From assembly GCF_009828835.1 (NCBI RefSeq), contig NZ_WTTB01000009.1:1-33157 (forward strand): a stretch of 33,157 bases of DNA, written 5' to 3'. Below the pieces are notes generated by a model. That model did not search any database. It was not told the origin of the DNA and saw only the letters and a list, made by a program, of their open reading frames with translations. The translations under genes were made by a program, and so were the position numbers. The DNA is from Erysipelothrix urinaevulpis (GTDB taxonomy: Bacteria; Bacillota_I; Bacilli_A; Erysipelotrichales; Erysipelotrichaceae). Of this stretch, positions 1-7,657 are shown piece after piece. How positions within the stretch are numbered: the stretch's first letter is position 1; the number at the start of each line of letters is the position of its first letter.

Positions 1-33
1 ACGTTCTTCTATGGTAATATGTTTATAGCTCAT
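1..33 (-). CDS. IS30-family transposase, N-terminal start only (partial)
   Basis: Reading leftward on the minus strand, an ATG at 33-31 opens MSYKHITIEER and runs off the window edge. It is preceded by a strong Shine-Dalgarno (AGGAGG, 7 bases before the ATG). The YKHITIEER pattern matches the opening of the HTH_38 DNA-binding domain that begins IS30-family transposases (consensus like YTHLTxEER). Only 11 residues are visible, so the family call rests on that motif. The element's outer end probably lies between this gene and the terminator at 132-168, perhaps in the AT-rich stretch near 95-120, but no inverted repeat can be matched without the other end. Confidence 0.6.
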   Translation of the reverse strand, partial: MSYKHITIEER

Positions 34-131
34 GACGTTTCCTCCTGGTTGTATCGACAAATACATTTTACCACGAGACCGTTATGAGTCTTTTTTATTA
101 GTGTTGCACTTAATATACTAATTTATCTAAT

Positions 132-168
132 AAAAAAAAACATCGTACCTAAGCGATGTATTTTTTTT
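132..168 (-). terminator. Rho-independent terminator after the patatin gene
   Basis: The stem ACATCG (140-145) pairs with CGATGT (154-159) around an 8-base loop. A-tracts and T-tracts flank both sides, so it can work in either direction. It ends the minus-strand cls-patatin operon and also separates that operon from the insertion-sequence gene on the left. Confidence 0.75.
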
Positions 169-199
169 ACTGAGCATCAAAAACCCTCGACTGCTCTCA

Positions 200-1051
200 T
201 TATTTTTTCATGAACGATAATAACTCTTCTTTTCGTGCATCACAGTCCTGGTAAGCTAAATCAAAGAGCGCTTCGAATTTTTCACGATCTCCACCAAAAC
301 GTTTAACACCATACTCTTTTGTTGGGTAAAGATAAATCGCTTGCCCATCATCAACTAATTGATCTATTTGGGCCCGTTCTTGATAATAAACATCTCTTCG
401 ACTTTCAAAATCTTCAACTAATCTTGGACTCTTTCTATACAAGAAACGAAGCAAATGCTTCTGTAAGAATCCTTGATCTTTACGGACATAGTCTTTAGAT
501 TTAGTTGTCACAATAACATGTTTTGTACACCCTTTTTCAATACTTTTGTTAACAGGAATCATTGTCGTTATACCGCCATCCATATACTTTTTGCCTTCAA
601 TGACCACTGAATGTCCCACAACTGGTAACGTGCAAGCTGCCTTAACATAGTCAGGATGTTTTGCAATATCGTTTTGATTCACCCATATCGTTTCTTCTCC
701 CTCAATATCATAAACACCAATTTCCATCTCAGATTTAATCTCATCAATTTTATGTATCGGATAATCTGTTTCCTCTTGTACTATATTAAACAAAAAGTCG
801 TAACCTACTAAACTATGCTCACTGATCAATGGTCGAATTCCTACGTTTCGTTTATCTGTCGCTAAATCAATCGATGATTTCTTTAAAGCATCTTGCTTTT
901 TCATAGCGTACATGCTGCCATACAATGCCCCAGAAGAAATCCCTACAATATAATCAAATTCAACACCATGTTCAATAAACCACGACAAAACGCCTGCTGT
1001 ATAAGCACCACGCATGCCGCCCCCTTCAAGCACTAATGATATTTTTTCCAT
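200..1051 (-). CDS. Patatin-like phospholipase family protein (YjjU/RssA type)
   Basis: Predicted serine acyl-hydrolase of the bacterial patatin family, acting on lipid acyl esters, probably in the cytoplasm or at the membrane face. The family signature is complete: the oxyanion-hole glycine loop GGGMRG near residues 10-15, the nucleophile elbow GISSG (GxSxG) near residue 40, and the catalytic Asp in DGG near residue 158. Length (283 aa) is normal for the YjjU-like group. The ATG at 1051 follows a GAGAGGTGAG ribosome site. It lies 13 bases downstream of the cardiolipin synthase gene on the same strand, so the pair probably forms one phospholipid-metabolism operon ending at the terminator at 132-168. 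The true substrate is not shown by the sequence. Confidence 0.88.
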   Translation of the reverse strand: MEKISLVLEGGGMRGAYTAGVLSWFIEHGVEFDYIVGISSGALYGSMYAMKKQDALKKSSIDLATDKRNVGIRPLISEHSLVGYDFLFNIVQEETDYPIHKIDEIKSEMEIGVYDIEGEETIWVNQNDIAKHPDYVKAACTLPVVGHSVVIEGKKYMDGGITTMIPVNKSIEKGCTKHVIVTTKSKDYVRKDQGFLQKHLLRFLYRKSPRLVEDFESRRDVYYQERAQIDQLVDDGQAIYLYPTKEYGVKRFGGDREKFEALFDLAYQDCDARKEELLSFMKK

Positions 1052-1064
1052 CTTAACTCACCTC

Positions 1065-2582
1065 TCACATTAATCCACTAAAAATTTTCGCAATTGAACG
1101 AATTATTGTAATAACAAAGTGTGTTTCATCCAATTCTTTTTGCGTTACTTGATGAGATACTTCCAAAGTATCCATAATATCTTGATAAGCATCCTCAACA
1201 ACAGGACCACCTAAAAATAAAATACTACACTCAAAGTGCAAATAATAACTTCTAAAATCCATATTCGTTGTTCCAACTAAACATGCCTCATCATCAGCAA
1301 CAAGAGTCTTCGAGTGAACAAAACCAGGCGAATACTCATAAATTTTAACGCCACCCTTAATTAAATGTTCATAATTAGACTTCGTCACTTGATTCACAAT
1401 TTTTTTATCTGGGATACCAGGAACAATGATACGAACATCGACTCCACTTTGTGCTGCTAGGACTAATGCCTCTAACATATCATATCCGACAATGAGGTAA
1501 GGCGTTTGTATGTACACATATTTCTTTGCATTGGAAATCATACTCAAGTGAGCATCAGCACCAACATCAAACCCATCGGTAGGTGCATCGGCAAAAGGCA
1601 TGACATACCCATCATCAGGAACCAAATCCTCAAACGTATATTTAAAATCATTTGGATCTTCAACTGTATTTGAATAGTAAGAATAAAACTGTAAGAACAT
1701 CAACGTCAAGGAATGAACGGCATCGCCTTCAATCATGACGGCCGTATCTTTCCAATGACCATATTTTGAACCGATATTAATATATTCATCAGCGATATTC
1801 ATTCCCCCAACAAATCCAACTCGACCATCAACCACTAATATTTTTCGATGATCTCGATTATTCATTTGAATCGCTAGACGTGGAACCAATGGGTTGAAGG
1901 CAAATACTTTAATGCCTGCATCAAGGCATTGTTGTTTTAAATCTTGAAATAACGACGCTCCCCAATCATCATAAAGCAATCGAACATCGACTCCCTCTTT
2001 GACTTTTTCCGTTAAGATTTCCAAGACTTCTTGCCACATCAACCCTTCTTTAATAATAAAATACTCAAGAAAAATGAATGACTCTGCTTTTCGCATTTCT
2101 TCTTTCATTCGTTGGAATTTCTTTTCACCACTATCGAGATATTCAGAACGAGTGTTTTCATAAATAGGAAAGTGTGAGCTATAAGAGATATAACGTACCA
2201 ATCGAATCCAATCAAACTTTTCACGTTCAAGTCGTTTTGTGATTTGGTTATCTTGTAAGTAGATATCTTCATCATACGTATCACTTAATCGCTCCCTCAA
2301 TTTCTTTGGAACTTTTTTCCCGCCAAAAATAAGGTATAAAACCGCGCCAAATGGTGGTACTGTCAAAATAACAATAGCCCAAGCTAAGCGATAATGAGGG
2401 TTATCATTCCGATTAATAATATAGATTAAGAGAACAAATGACAGCGCTAATAGAATGAAATGAATGGCCGCAAAGTTCAAACTCAAGTTATAGGCAATAA
2501 ACAATACTAAACCAAACTCTGCCACTAACACCAGGCCAATAACAAACAATTTATTTGTTAATAATCGCAAGATTTTTTTCAT
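1065..2582 (-). CDS. cls: Cardiolipin synthase (phospholipase D superfamily)
   Basis: Membrane enzyme that condenses two phosphatidylglycerol molecules into cardiolipin and glycerol. The 505-aa protein starts with two hydrophobic membrane segments and then has two HKD (PLD) motifs: HRKILVVDG in the middle and HSKTLVADD near the C-terminus, each followed by the usual GGxN/GTTN element. The open frame extends upstream to 2705, but the ATG pair at 2585/2582 follows a ribosome site (AAGAGGTGG) and gives the family-typical MKKxLRLLTNK start. The upstream extension would overlap the divergent gene and its promoter. First gene of an operon with the patatin-like lipase 13 bases downstream. Confidence 0.93.
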   Translation of the reverse strand: MKKILRLLTNKLFVIGLVLVAEFGLVLFIAYNLSLNFAAIHFILLALSFVLLIYIINRNDNPHYRLAWAIVILTVPPFGAVLYLIFGGKKVPKKLRERLSDTYDEDIYLQDNQITKRLEREKFDWIRLVRYISYSSHFPIYENTRSEYLDSGEKKFQRMKEEMRKAESFIFLEYFIIKEGLMWQEVLEILTEKVKEGVDVRLLYDDWGASLFQDLKQQCLDAGIKVFAFNPLVPRLAIQMNNRDHRKILVVDGRVGFVGGMNIADEYINIGSKYGHWKDTAVMIEGDAVHSLTLMFLQFYSYYSNTVEDPNDFKYTFEDLVPDDGYVMPFADAPTDGFDVGADAHLSMISNAKKYVYIQTPYLIVGYDMLEALVLAAQSGVDVRIIVPGIPDKKIVNQVTKSNYEHLIKGGVKIYEYSPGFVHSKTLVADDEACLVGTTNMDFRSYYLHFECSILFLGGPVVEDAYQDIMDTLEVSHQVTQKELDETHFVITIIRSIAKIFSGLM

Positions 2583-2607
2583 CATAACCACCTCTTTCTT
2601 AATTCCC

Positions 2608-2636
2608 TTGATTCTATACAACAATAAAGATATTAT
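2608..2636 (+). promoter_or_regulatory. Sigma-A type promoter of the CofE-family gene
   Basis: TTGATT (2608-2613) and TATTAT (2631-2636) are separated by exactly 17 bases and lie 23 bases before the ATG at 2659. The same short interval must also hold the divergent cls promoter. Confidence 0.65.
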
Positions 2637-2658
2637 TATAAAGAAGGAAGGTTTTAAT

Positions 2659-3357
2659 ATGACACTTAAAGCTAATAAAGATAAAAACTTAGATATAACC
2701 ATCAACGGAAATCAATACTTACGAATTCCGATTAATACACACACCATTATGCCAAAAGAAGAATTGCTCCCTGTAATCAAAAAATACGCAAGCGATCATT
2801 TAGAAGACGGCGATATTCTTTTTGTAACAGAAAAGATCGTTGCAATTAGCCAAGGCCGTGCACTTCCCCTGGATGACATAGAGCCACGCAAACTTGCGAC
2901 TTTCTTATCAAACTACGTCAGTAAGACACCTCATGGAATTGGTTTAGGAATGCCTGAAACAATGGAAATGGCATTACAAGAATGCGGGACTCCACGAATT
3001 TTATTTGCATCCGCAATCTCTGCTTTAGGCAAGATTGTCGGAAGAAAAGGCGATTTTTATCGTGTCGCTGGATCAAAAGCACGCGCAATTGATGGACCAA
3101 CAAGCGGTACCATTCCACCCTTTAACCAATATGTTGTTTTAGGACCAGAAAATCCGGACCAAGTCGCCAATGAGATTAAAGCACTCTTTGATAAAAAGAT
3201 CGAAGTAATCATTGTTGATATTAACGATCTTGGTGGAAACATCTTAGGTTCAAGTTCGAAAGCATTAGACTTAGACCTTTATGTCGATATCCTGAAGGAT
3301 AACCCACTTGGCCAAGCTCATCAAAGTACACCCTTAGGCATCATTAGGAAAGGCTAA
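2659..3357 (+). CDS. Coenzyme F420-0:L-glutamate ligase (CofE)-family protein
   Basis: 232-aa protein resembling the F420_ligase/CofE family throughout. It shows the N-terminal IPINTHTIMPKEEL region, DGDILFVTEKIVAISQGR, the PHGIGLGMPETM segment, AIDGPTSGTIPP and a late DINDLGGNILG acidic motif. CofE adds gamma-linked glutamates to F420-0 in archaea and actinobacteria. Low-GC Firmicutes like this one are not known to make F420, so the substrate here is probably another phosphate- or lactyl-linked acceptor. The start is the ATG at 2659 after AAGAAGGAAGG; the frame opens earlier but overlaps the promoter. It is divergent from cls, and its last 14 bases overlap the end of the convergent acetyltransferase gene. 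Family assignment is firm; function is unknown. Confidence 0.8.
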   Translation: MTLKANKDKNLDITINGNQYLRIPINTHTIMPKEELLPVIKKYASDHLEDGDILFVTEKIVAISQGRALPLDDIEPRKLATFLSNYVSKTPHGIGLGMPETMEMALQECGTPRILFASAISALGKIVGRKGDFYRVAGSKARAIDGPTSGTIPPFNQYVVLGPENPDQVANEIKALFDKKIEVIIVDINDLGGNILGSSSKALDLDLYVDILKDNPLGQAHQSTPLGIIRKG

Positions 3358-3757
3358 CAACAAAGACTTCTTTTTGAGGTTCTCCTTGAGCATATAACTC
3401 ATGGTCCTCATCAACATCTAGACAACCAATGTATTTATGATTCATCTTTAAGATGGTTTTCTTAGAAGCGATATTATCAGGATTACAAGTAATAACAAAT
3501 TCTTGTAATCCTTTTTCTTTTCTTAAATAAGCAAACATTTGCATACATGCCTTATAAGCATAATTATGACCACGATAAGGGGGGTAGATCACATAACCAA
3601 TGTGTCCATAAAACCAAAGATCACGTCCTGTTTCATATCGAAACTCACACCGGCCTACGACTCGATCAATCGCTTCAACATAAATATCAAAGATAATTGA
3701 TTCAACATCAAGAATTTCAAATTCGTGGGTAACGTTTCTAAGCGTTATTTTTTTCAT
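3344..3757 (-). CDS. GNAT-family N-acetyltransferase
   Basis: 137-aa protein with the GNAT core: beta strands ending in GHIGYVIYPPYRGHNYAYKA (the R/Q-x-x-G-x-A acetyl-CoA loop, here YRGHNYA) and the later CNPDNIASKKTILKMN helix typical of RimJ/RimL-like enzymes. It would transfer an acetyl group to an amine of an unidentified substrate. The ATG at 3757 is chosen because the longer frame begins with TTG inside the upstream gene. Even so, it overlaps the end of that gene by 20 bases and has no clear ribosome site, suggesting translational coupling. The 3' end overlaps the convergent CofE-family gene by 14 bases. Confidence 0.8.
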   Translation of the reverse strand: MKKITLRNVTHEFEILDVESIIFDIYVEAIDRVVGRCEFRYETGRDLWFYGHIGYVIYPPYRGHNYAYKACMQMFAYLRKEKGLQEFVITCNPDNIASKKTILKMNHKYIGCLDVDEDHELYAQGEPQKEVFVVSLS

Positions 3758-4538
3758 AATATTTATAAGCAAAAAAGATTCCAACAATCATTACAATTTT
3801 AAGTGTTAAATCAATCATAGGTTGATTTAAGAAGATTGCTGTTGATAAAAAGCTTCCTAAAATGAAGATAAAGAGCGATACAAAGGATAACACTAAATAC
3901 TTGACATCTCGTTCTTCTTTGACTTTAACCATATATTTATAAAGGAGTGAAAAAGCAATTGCAAAGATTACCAATTCAAACCAACGTGTAAGTCCCCACT
4001 CTAAATAACGAAGTGCTGGAACCATATTAATCTTTTCTACATCGCTTAAGATTGCATCCATGGTTACCGTTTCAGAAACATATTTCTCAAGTTTACCCGC
4101 ATTTGCGTTAAAAGAAATTAAAATGTATTGAAACATCTGTGACAATGTCGGTAATAAAATCATTAAGTTAAAGATTAATGCATTCGCAACTGGTAATGCT
4201 TCACTTTGCACTTTTTTAAGTTGAAATTTGTAAAGAATAACACCGGCTCCAACAAAAGAACCTGCAACAATCAATGCGTTCAAGAAACCATCAAGCAATG
4301 GATTGTTTTTAACAAAATCAGAAACAACTCCTGGTGTTGGACCTGGGAAGATAACAGTCGTTACTAAAACCATCAAAACGGTTCGTGTAATGTTAAAAAT
4401 CAAGAAACCAAGCAATGCCCAAGCAATTGATTGACCCACTTCTGGGGATTTTTTTAATCGTATAAACGCATAAACTGGAACTAGGATCATCAGAATAAGC
4501 GAAATAATCATCATAGCTATTTTAATACTATCTATCAT
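3738..4538 (-). CDS. Polytopic membrane protein, possibly a degenerate YhfC-family protein
   Basis: 266 residues with about seven or eight hydrophobic segments. The N-terminal segment (SLILMILVPVYAFIRLKK), a second hydrophobic block with an embedded Arg, and a later helix with ALRYLEWGLTRWFELVIFA recall the layout of the YhfC/DUF2324 putative membrane-peptidase family. The histidine expected in that helix is not present (Glu instead), so catalytic activity is doubtful and the homology is tentative. A good ribosome site (GGAGGT) precedes the ATG at 4538. It probably shares a transcript with the overlapping acetyltransferase downstream. Function unknown. Confidence 0.6.
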   Translation of the reverse strand: MIDSIKIAMMIISLILMILVPVYAFIRLKKSPEVGQSIAWALLGFLIFNITRTVLMVLVTTVIFPGPTPGVVSDFVKNNPLLDGFLNALIVAGSFVGAGVILYKFQLKKVQSEALPVANALIFNLMILLPTLSQMFQYILISFNANAGKLEKYVSETVTMDAILSDVEKINMVPALRYLEWGLTRWFELVIFAIAFSLLYKYMVKVKEERDVKYLVLSFVSLFIFILGSFLSTAIFLNQPMIDLTLKIVMIVGIFFAYKYYEKNNA

Positions 4539-4554
4539 AAATTAGACCTCCGTC

Positions 4555-4583
4555 TTTACTTTGTCTAGTATTCATTATATTAT
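4555..4583 (+). promoter_or_regulatory. Candidate promoter of the 145-aa membrane protein gene
   Basis: TTTACT (4555-4560) and TATTAT (4578-4583) have a 17-base spacer, and a GGAGG ribosome site and ATG follow within 20 bases. The very short leader is plausible but unproven. Confidence 0.45.
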
Positions 4584-4601
4584 AATTCAAGGAGGAATGC
4601 C

Positions 4602-5039
4602 ATGAATAACAAAAAATCAAGTATCTTCGATCTCGATCCATCTTTACTCTCAAGTATCCTATGGATTATCGCTATTCTAGTTCTCTTTAAAGGCTATAAT
4701 TTTATTCCACTGCTTATCTCATTTTTAGCACTCAAATTTGAACACCAAAGTGAACTCGTTCGAAATCACGCAGGTCAATTACTTATCATTAGTTTTATTG
4801 CTTTTATTGTAGGATTTGTCTTGCGAAATATAACAGTGTTGCTGATGATCTTAATCTCATGGCTACCAGGCTTGAATATTACCGTCGCTCTACTAGCACA
4901 GGCGATCTCTTTTATTCTAAATTTATTTATTCTAGCCTATTACGCAATTGGTTTAATTAAAGCATTAAAAAACAGCTTTGTTTCTTTACCCGTCATTGGT
5001 TCACTGGGTGATAAACTTAGCCGTTCAATCCATCCATAA
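4602..5039 (+). CDS. Small membrane protein, DUF4870/Tic20-like
   Basis: 145 residues, mostly hydrophobic, with about four predicted membrane helices. The pattern 'NHAGQLL' near residues 54-60 and a C-terminal 'LPVIGSLGDKL' resemble the DUF4870/Tic20-like small membrane proteins, which carry a helix with His/Gln and end in a P-x-I-G motif; this match is weak and by eye. The start ATG has a near-consensus ribosome site (AAGGAGG). Monocistronic, with a strong hairpin terminator immediately after the stop. No function can be assigned. Confidence 0.65.
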   Translation: MNNKKSSIFDLDPSLLSSILWIIAILVLFKGYNFIPLLISFLALKFEHQSELVRNHAGQLLIISFIAFIVGFVLRNITVLLMILISWLPGLNITVALLAQAISFILNLFILAYYAIGLIKALKNSFVSLPVIGSLGDKLSRSIHP

Positions 5040-5065
5040 AAACGGCCCTTTTCAGCCGTTTTTTT
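5038..5065. terminator. Bidirectional terminator between convergent genes
   Basis: AAAAACGGC (5038-5046) pairs with GCCGTTTTT (5055-5063) around an 8-base loop, and T-tracts lie on both sides. It overlaps the last codons of the minus-strand XRE gene and follows the stop of the plus-strand membrane protein. Confidence 0.85.
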
Positions 5066-5798
5066 CATGATTAAAAACAGTATATAAATTGACACCTTTA
5101 ATCAACTTTTCAACAACCTTTAACTCATCAATTACACAGACATTCTTTTTTTCTAAGAAGTCCACAAGGATTGGAAGATCTTTTTCGAGTCTTTTTGTCA
5201 TCGCATGATTGACAACTAAGCCATCTTCAAATTCCAATTGAATATGGAAATCATCAGGTCCCCAATCCAAAGAGTGACGAACAGGACGAACACGATAGTT
5301 TATTTTAAAACTTTTTAATTGATTGTAATCGTAGACTTTTATTCGTCTTTTATTGAAGATATTTAATCTTTGATACCATTTCCCAACATTTAAAATTGTA
5401 ATCTCATGTTTACCAAATTCAATGCTTGTTTGTTGGAGAATAAACAAACCAAGGACAAAATAAATTATCCCCATCGAAACTGAAGACAGAACTCCGGCAT
5501 TTTGATAAATAATACTTGCTAGAAAAATACTCACGCCACCATTGGCCAGATACGTTAATGCCGATGCCTTGTGACCTATATGGTATGGTTTTTTTAAAAA
5601 ACGAGCTCCCCTTAACAATTCATCAATGGAAATATCATAAAGATCACTCAATAAAATAATATTTTCAAGGTCAGGATAGGAATCTCCCTGTTCCCATTTC
5701 GATACAGCTTGACGCGTAACAAAAAGTTTATTGGCAAGTTCCTCTTGACTCATTTCATTGAGTATTCGATAATGCTTTAATAATTCATGGAGTAACAT
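5052..5798 (-). CDS. XRE-family regulator with membrane-spanning C-terminal region
   Basis: 248 residues. Residues 5-62 form a Cro/C1-type helix-turn-helix (MSQEELANKLFVTRQAVSKWEQG, ending SIDELLRG), a very common Firmicutes DNA-binding domain. Two hydrophobic segments follow near residues 80-125, and then an approximately 120-residue soluble tail with beta-strand character and unknown ligand. This arrangement, an HTH tethered to the membrane, fits regulators that sense the envelope. A GGTGG ribosome site precedes the ATG at 5798. An inverted repeat just upstream (5812-5840) could be its own operator. No obvious target lies next to it. Confidence 0.82.
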   Translation of the reverse strand: MLLHELLKHYRILNEMSQEELANKLFVTRQAVSKWEQGDSYPDLENIILLSDLYDISIDELLRGARFLKKPYHIGHKASALTYLANGGVSIFLASIIYQNAGVLSSVSMGIIYFVLGLFILQQTSIEFGKHEITILNVGKWYQRLNIFNKRRIKVYDYNQLKSFKINYRVRPVRHSLDWGPDDFHIQLEFEDGLVVNHAMTKRLEKDLPILVDFLEKKNVCVIDELKVVEKLIKGVNLYTVFNHEKNG

Positions 5799-5811
5799 AA
5801 GCTCACCACCT

Positions 5812-5840
5812 TTGACTTAATCTTATGATATTTTAGTCAA
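5812..5840. promoter_or_regulatory. Inverted repeat upstream of the XRE gene, possible operator
   Basis: TTGACT (5812-5817) and AGTCAA (5835-5840) form a perfect 6-base inverted repeat 17 bases apart, directly before the ribosome site of the XRE regulator. It could bind a dimeric HTH protein for autoregulation. Six-base arms are short, so chance is possible. Confidence 0.3.
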
Positions 5841-5870
5841 TTTGTAACGCAACTAACGGTTTCCCCACAT

Positions 5871-5900
5871 AAAAAGGCAGTGACCTTACCGATCACTGCC
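5871..5900 (-). terminator. Terminator of the cold shock gene
   Basis: On the minus strand GGCAGTGA pairs with TCACTGCC (5893-5900 with 5876-5883) around a 9-base loop and is followed by a T-tract (5875-5871). Confidence 0.85.
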
Positions 5901-5915
5901 CTTTTAGCTCACTAA

Positions 5916-6116
5916 TTAGATAACTCTAACGTTTGCTGCTTGTTCGCCACGTGGACCTTCAACAACATCAAAGCTAACTTCTTGGCCTTCTTCTAATGTT
6001 TTATAGCCATCAACTTCGATTGCTGAATAATGAACAAATACGTCTTGTCCACCTTCGATAGTAATAAATCCATAACCCTTTTCAGCGTTAAAGAATTTAA
6101 CTTTACCTGTACTCAT
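5916..6116 (-). CDS. Cold shock protein, CspA/CspB family
   Basis: 66-residue single cold-shock domain that binds single-stranded RNA and DNA as an RNA chaperone. Both RNA-binding motifs are intact: RNP1 KGYGFITI near residues 13-20 and RNP2 VFVHY near residues 26-30. Length and the ending QAANVRVI are typical. The ATG at 6116 follows AGGAGG. The gene stands alone between its own terminator and a roughly 110-base leader, a layout known for csp genes whose mRNA leader folds differently in the cold. It could be any of several Csp paralogs, so no symbol is given. Confidence 0.96.
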   Translation of the reverse strand: MSTGKVKFFNAEKGYGFITIEGGQDVFVHYSAIEVDGYKTLEEGQEVSFDVVEGPRGEQAANVRVI

Positions 6117-6233
6117 TTGCTAGTACCTCCTATCAGAATAAGATGTACTCAAGCGTAATTTGCAAACTAATATACCAGTTCATTAACACACATTGAGTCA
6201 CTCAATACAATTTCCCCTAATATAGCGTTGAAA

Positions 6234-6239
6234 ATTATA
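6234..6239 (-). promoter_or_regulatory. Candidate -10 box of the csp gene with long leader
   Basis: A perfect TATAAT reads on the minus strand at 6239-6234, and no good -35 hexamer is seen at 17 bases. If used, it gives a 5' leader of about 110 bases, as expected for a thermoregulated csp mRNA. Confidence 0.4.
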
Positions 6240-6295
6240 CTACTTCTTATTACGAAGTTATCATCTCATAACAATTCCTTAAAGTCAAACAAAAA

Positions 6296-6724
6296 CTACT
6301 CCTCAATCGGACTCTTTTTGTGTTCAGTAGTACCGCTTACATTTAACTCTCCATTGGATATTATGTCATTGTCCAAATTTTGATTTTTTTGAAGCGCTTC
6401 GTTTTCCTTACGGAGTTCTTTCAGTTCTTTCGCTACTCTATATTGTTTTATTTTTCGACGAATCATAAATAAAACAATGGTTAATAAAATAATACCAATC
6501 ACAATAATCATGACAAATAGTTCCCATGATCCTATCACTGCAATCGCTAAGTAATTTAAGAATGAAGCAAAGGCTCCAAAAACAGTGATGATTAAGTAGA
6601 GAATTAATGGTTTAGTCTTTAAGACCTCTGATATTAGTTTGAACTTACTCTCCAAGACAATAAAGCCAAATAAAAACAAGATCGTTATAAAAATTATAAT
6701 CCAATTTAATTGAAAAAACGTCAT
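6296..6724 (-). CDS. Small membrane protein with C-terminal coiled coil, unknown
   Basis: 142 residues. There are three hydrophobic helices (about residues 8-25, 40-62 and 66-88), then a basic, charged helix with heptad-like spacing (RRKIKQYRVAKELKELRKEN) and a polar tail ending in KKSPIEE. A ribosome site (AAGGGGTGA) precedes the ATG at 6724. No enzymatic motif is visible. The gene lies upstream of csp with about 180 bases between them, and no terminator separates the two. I do not recognise the family; it may be a membrane scaffold or phage-shock-like protein, but nothing confirms this. Confidence 0.6.
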   Translation of the reverse strand: MTFFQLNWIIIFITILFLFGFIVLESKFKLISEVLKTKPLILYLIITVFGAFASFLNYLAIAVIGSWELFVMIIVIGIILLTIVLFMIRRKIKQYRVAKELKELRKENEALQKNQNLDNDIISNGELNVSGTTEHKKSPIEE

Positions 6725-6813
6725 ATTTTCACCCCTTTTGATACTTTTAATATATCATATGCATGTATGCAATGCGATTATTTTGTGTCATAATAGAAAA
6801 AAGGATGAGAAAT

Positions 6814-7641
6814 ATGAAAAAAATATATGTTAATGAAAATTCACAGCTCTTAGAGTATCTCTTTCAACAAGATTTACCCTTGAGCAAATCAAAAATAAAA
6901 TCACTGTTAAAACATCGATGTATTTCAGTTAATGGAAAAACAACCAGTAAATTTGATTACCCTGTAAAAAAAGGACAGACAATCAGTATTATTCCTTTTA
7001 ATCATCGACTTGATTTGCCTTTTCAAATTATTTTTGAAGATGCCCAAATTATTGTCATCAATAAACCTTCTGGGATGCTTTCTGTTTCAACGGATGAAAA
7101 CGAGATAGAAACTGCGTATCGATTTGTCGGTCAATATCTAAAAGAGAAGAATGCTAAAAATAGAGTGTTTATTGTGCATCGTCTTGATCGCGATACATCA
7201 GGGGTTATGTTATTTGCTAAAGACATAAAGACTAAAGAACAATATCAAGATAATTGGGATGATTGGGTTCAAAAAAGAAAATACTCTGTCATTGTTGAGG
7301 GGCAAGTTCTTAATAACAAAGGGATCATTGATTCTCCACTAAAAGAATTCGAGGACACATTTGTAAGACCTCACCCTGCAGGGAAAGAAGCCATGACTGA
7401 ATACGAGCTCGTTAGTGCTAATGAAGATGTGAGTTTGCTTGACGTTTATTTGCATACTGGTAGAAAGAATCAAATTAGAACTCATTTCGCTTCCATCGGT
7501 CATCCTGTTATCGGTGATAAAAAATATGGTGCGAAAACCAACCCAATCAATCGTTTAGGATTGCATGCTTCTGAATTAATTATTAACAACAAGCGTTATA
7601 TTGCTAAGACGCCTCGATCATTTTATAAAATTATTCGCTAG
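6814..7641 (+). CDS. RluA-family RNA pseudouridine synthase
   Basis: Isomerises specific uridines in rRNA (or tRNA) to pseudouridine. The 275-aa protein has an N-terminal S4-like RNA-binding region (KSKIKSLLKHRCISVNGK), then the synthase domain with the signature HRLDRDTSG, whose Asp (about residue 125) is the catalytic base. The later GRKNQIRTHFASIGHPVIGD block is also diagnostic of RluA/RluC/RluD enzymes. The frame opens at 6763, but the ATG at 6814 follows an AAAGGATGAG ribosome site and begins the S4 domain, so it is preferred. The gene is 16 bases upstream of the ThrE-like pair and probably in the same transcript. The exact uridine target cannot be told. Confidence 0.93.
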   Translation: MKKIYVNENSQLLEYLFQQDLPLSKSKIKSLLKHRCISVNGKTTSKFDYPVKKGQTISIIPFNHRLDLPFQIIFEDAQIIVINKPSGMLSVSTDENEIETAYRFVGQYLKEKNAKNRVFIVHRLDRDTSGVMLFAKDIKTKEQYQDNWDDWVQKRKYSVIVEGQVLNNKGIIDSPLKEFEDTFVRPHPAGKEAMTEYELVSANEDVSLLDVYLHTGRKNQIRTHFASIGHPVIGDKKYGAKTNPINRLGLHASELIINNKRYIAKTPRSFYKIIR

Positions 7642-7657
7642 AAAGGATGATTTATAT

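Noticed and set aside
2586..2705. N-terminal extension of the cardiolipin synthase frame to 2705
   Set aside because: It has no ribosome site, would overlap the divergent CofE-family gene and its promoter, and the family-typical start with a ribosome site is at 2582-2585.
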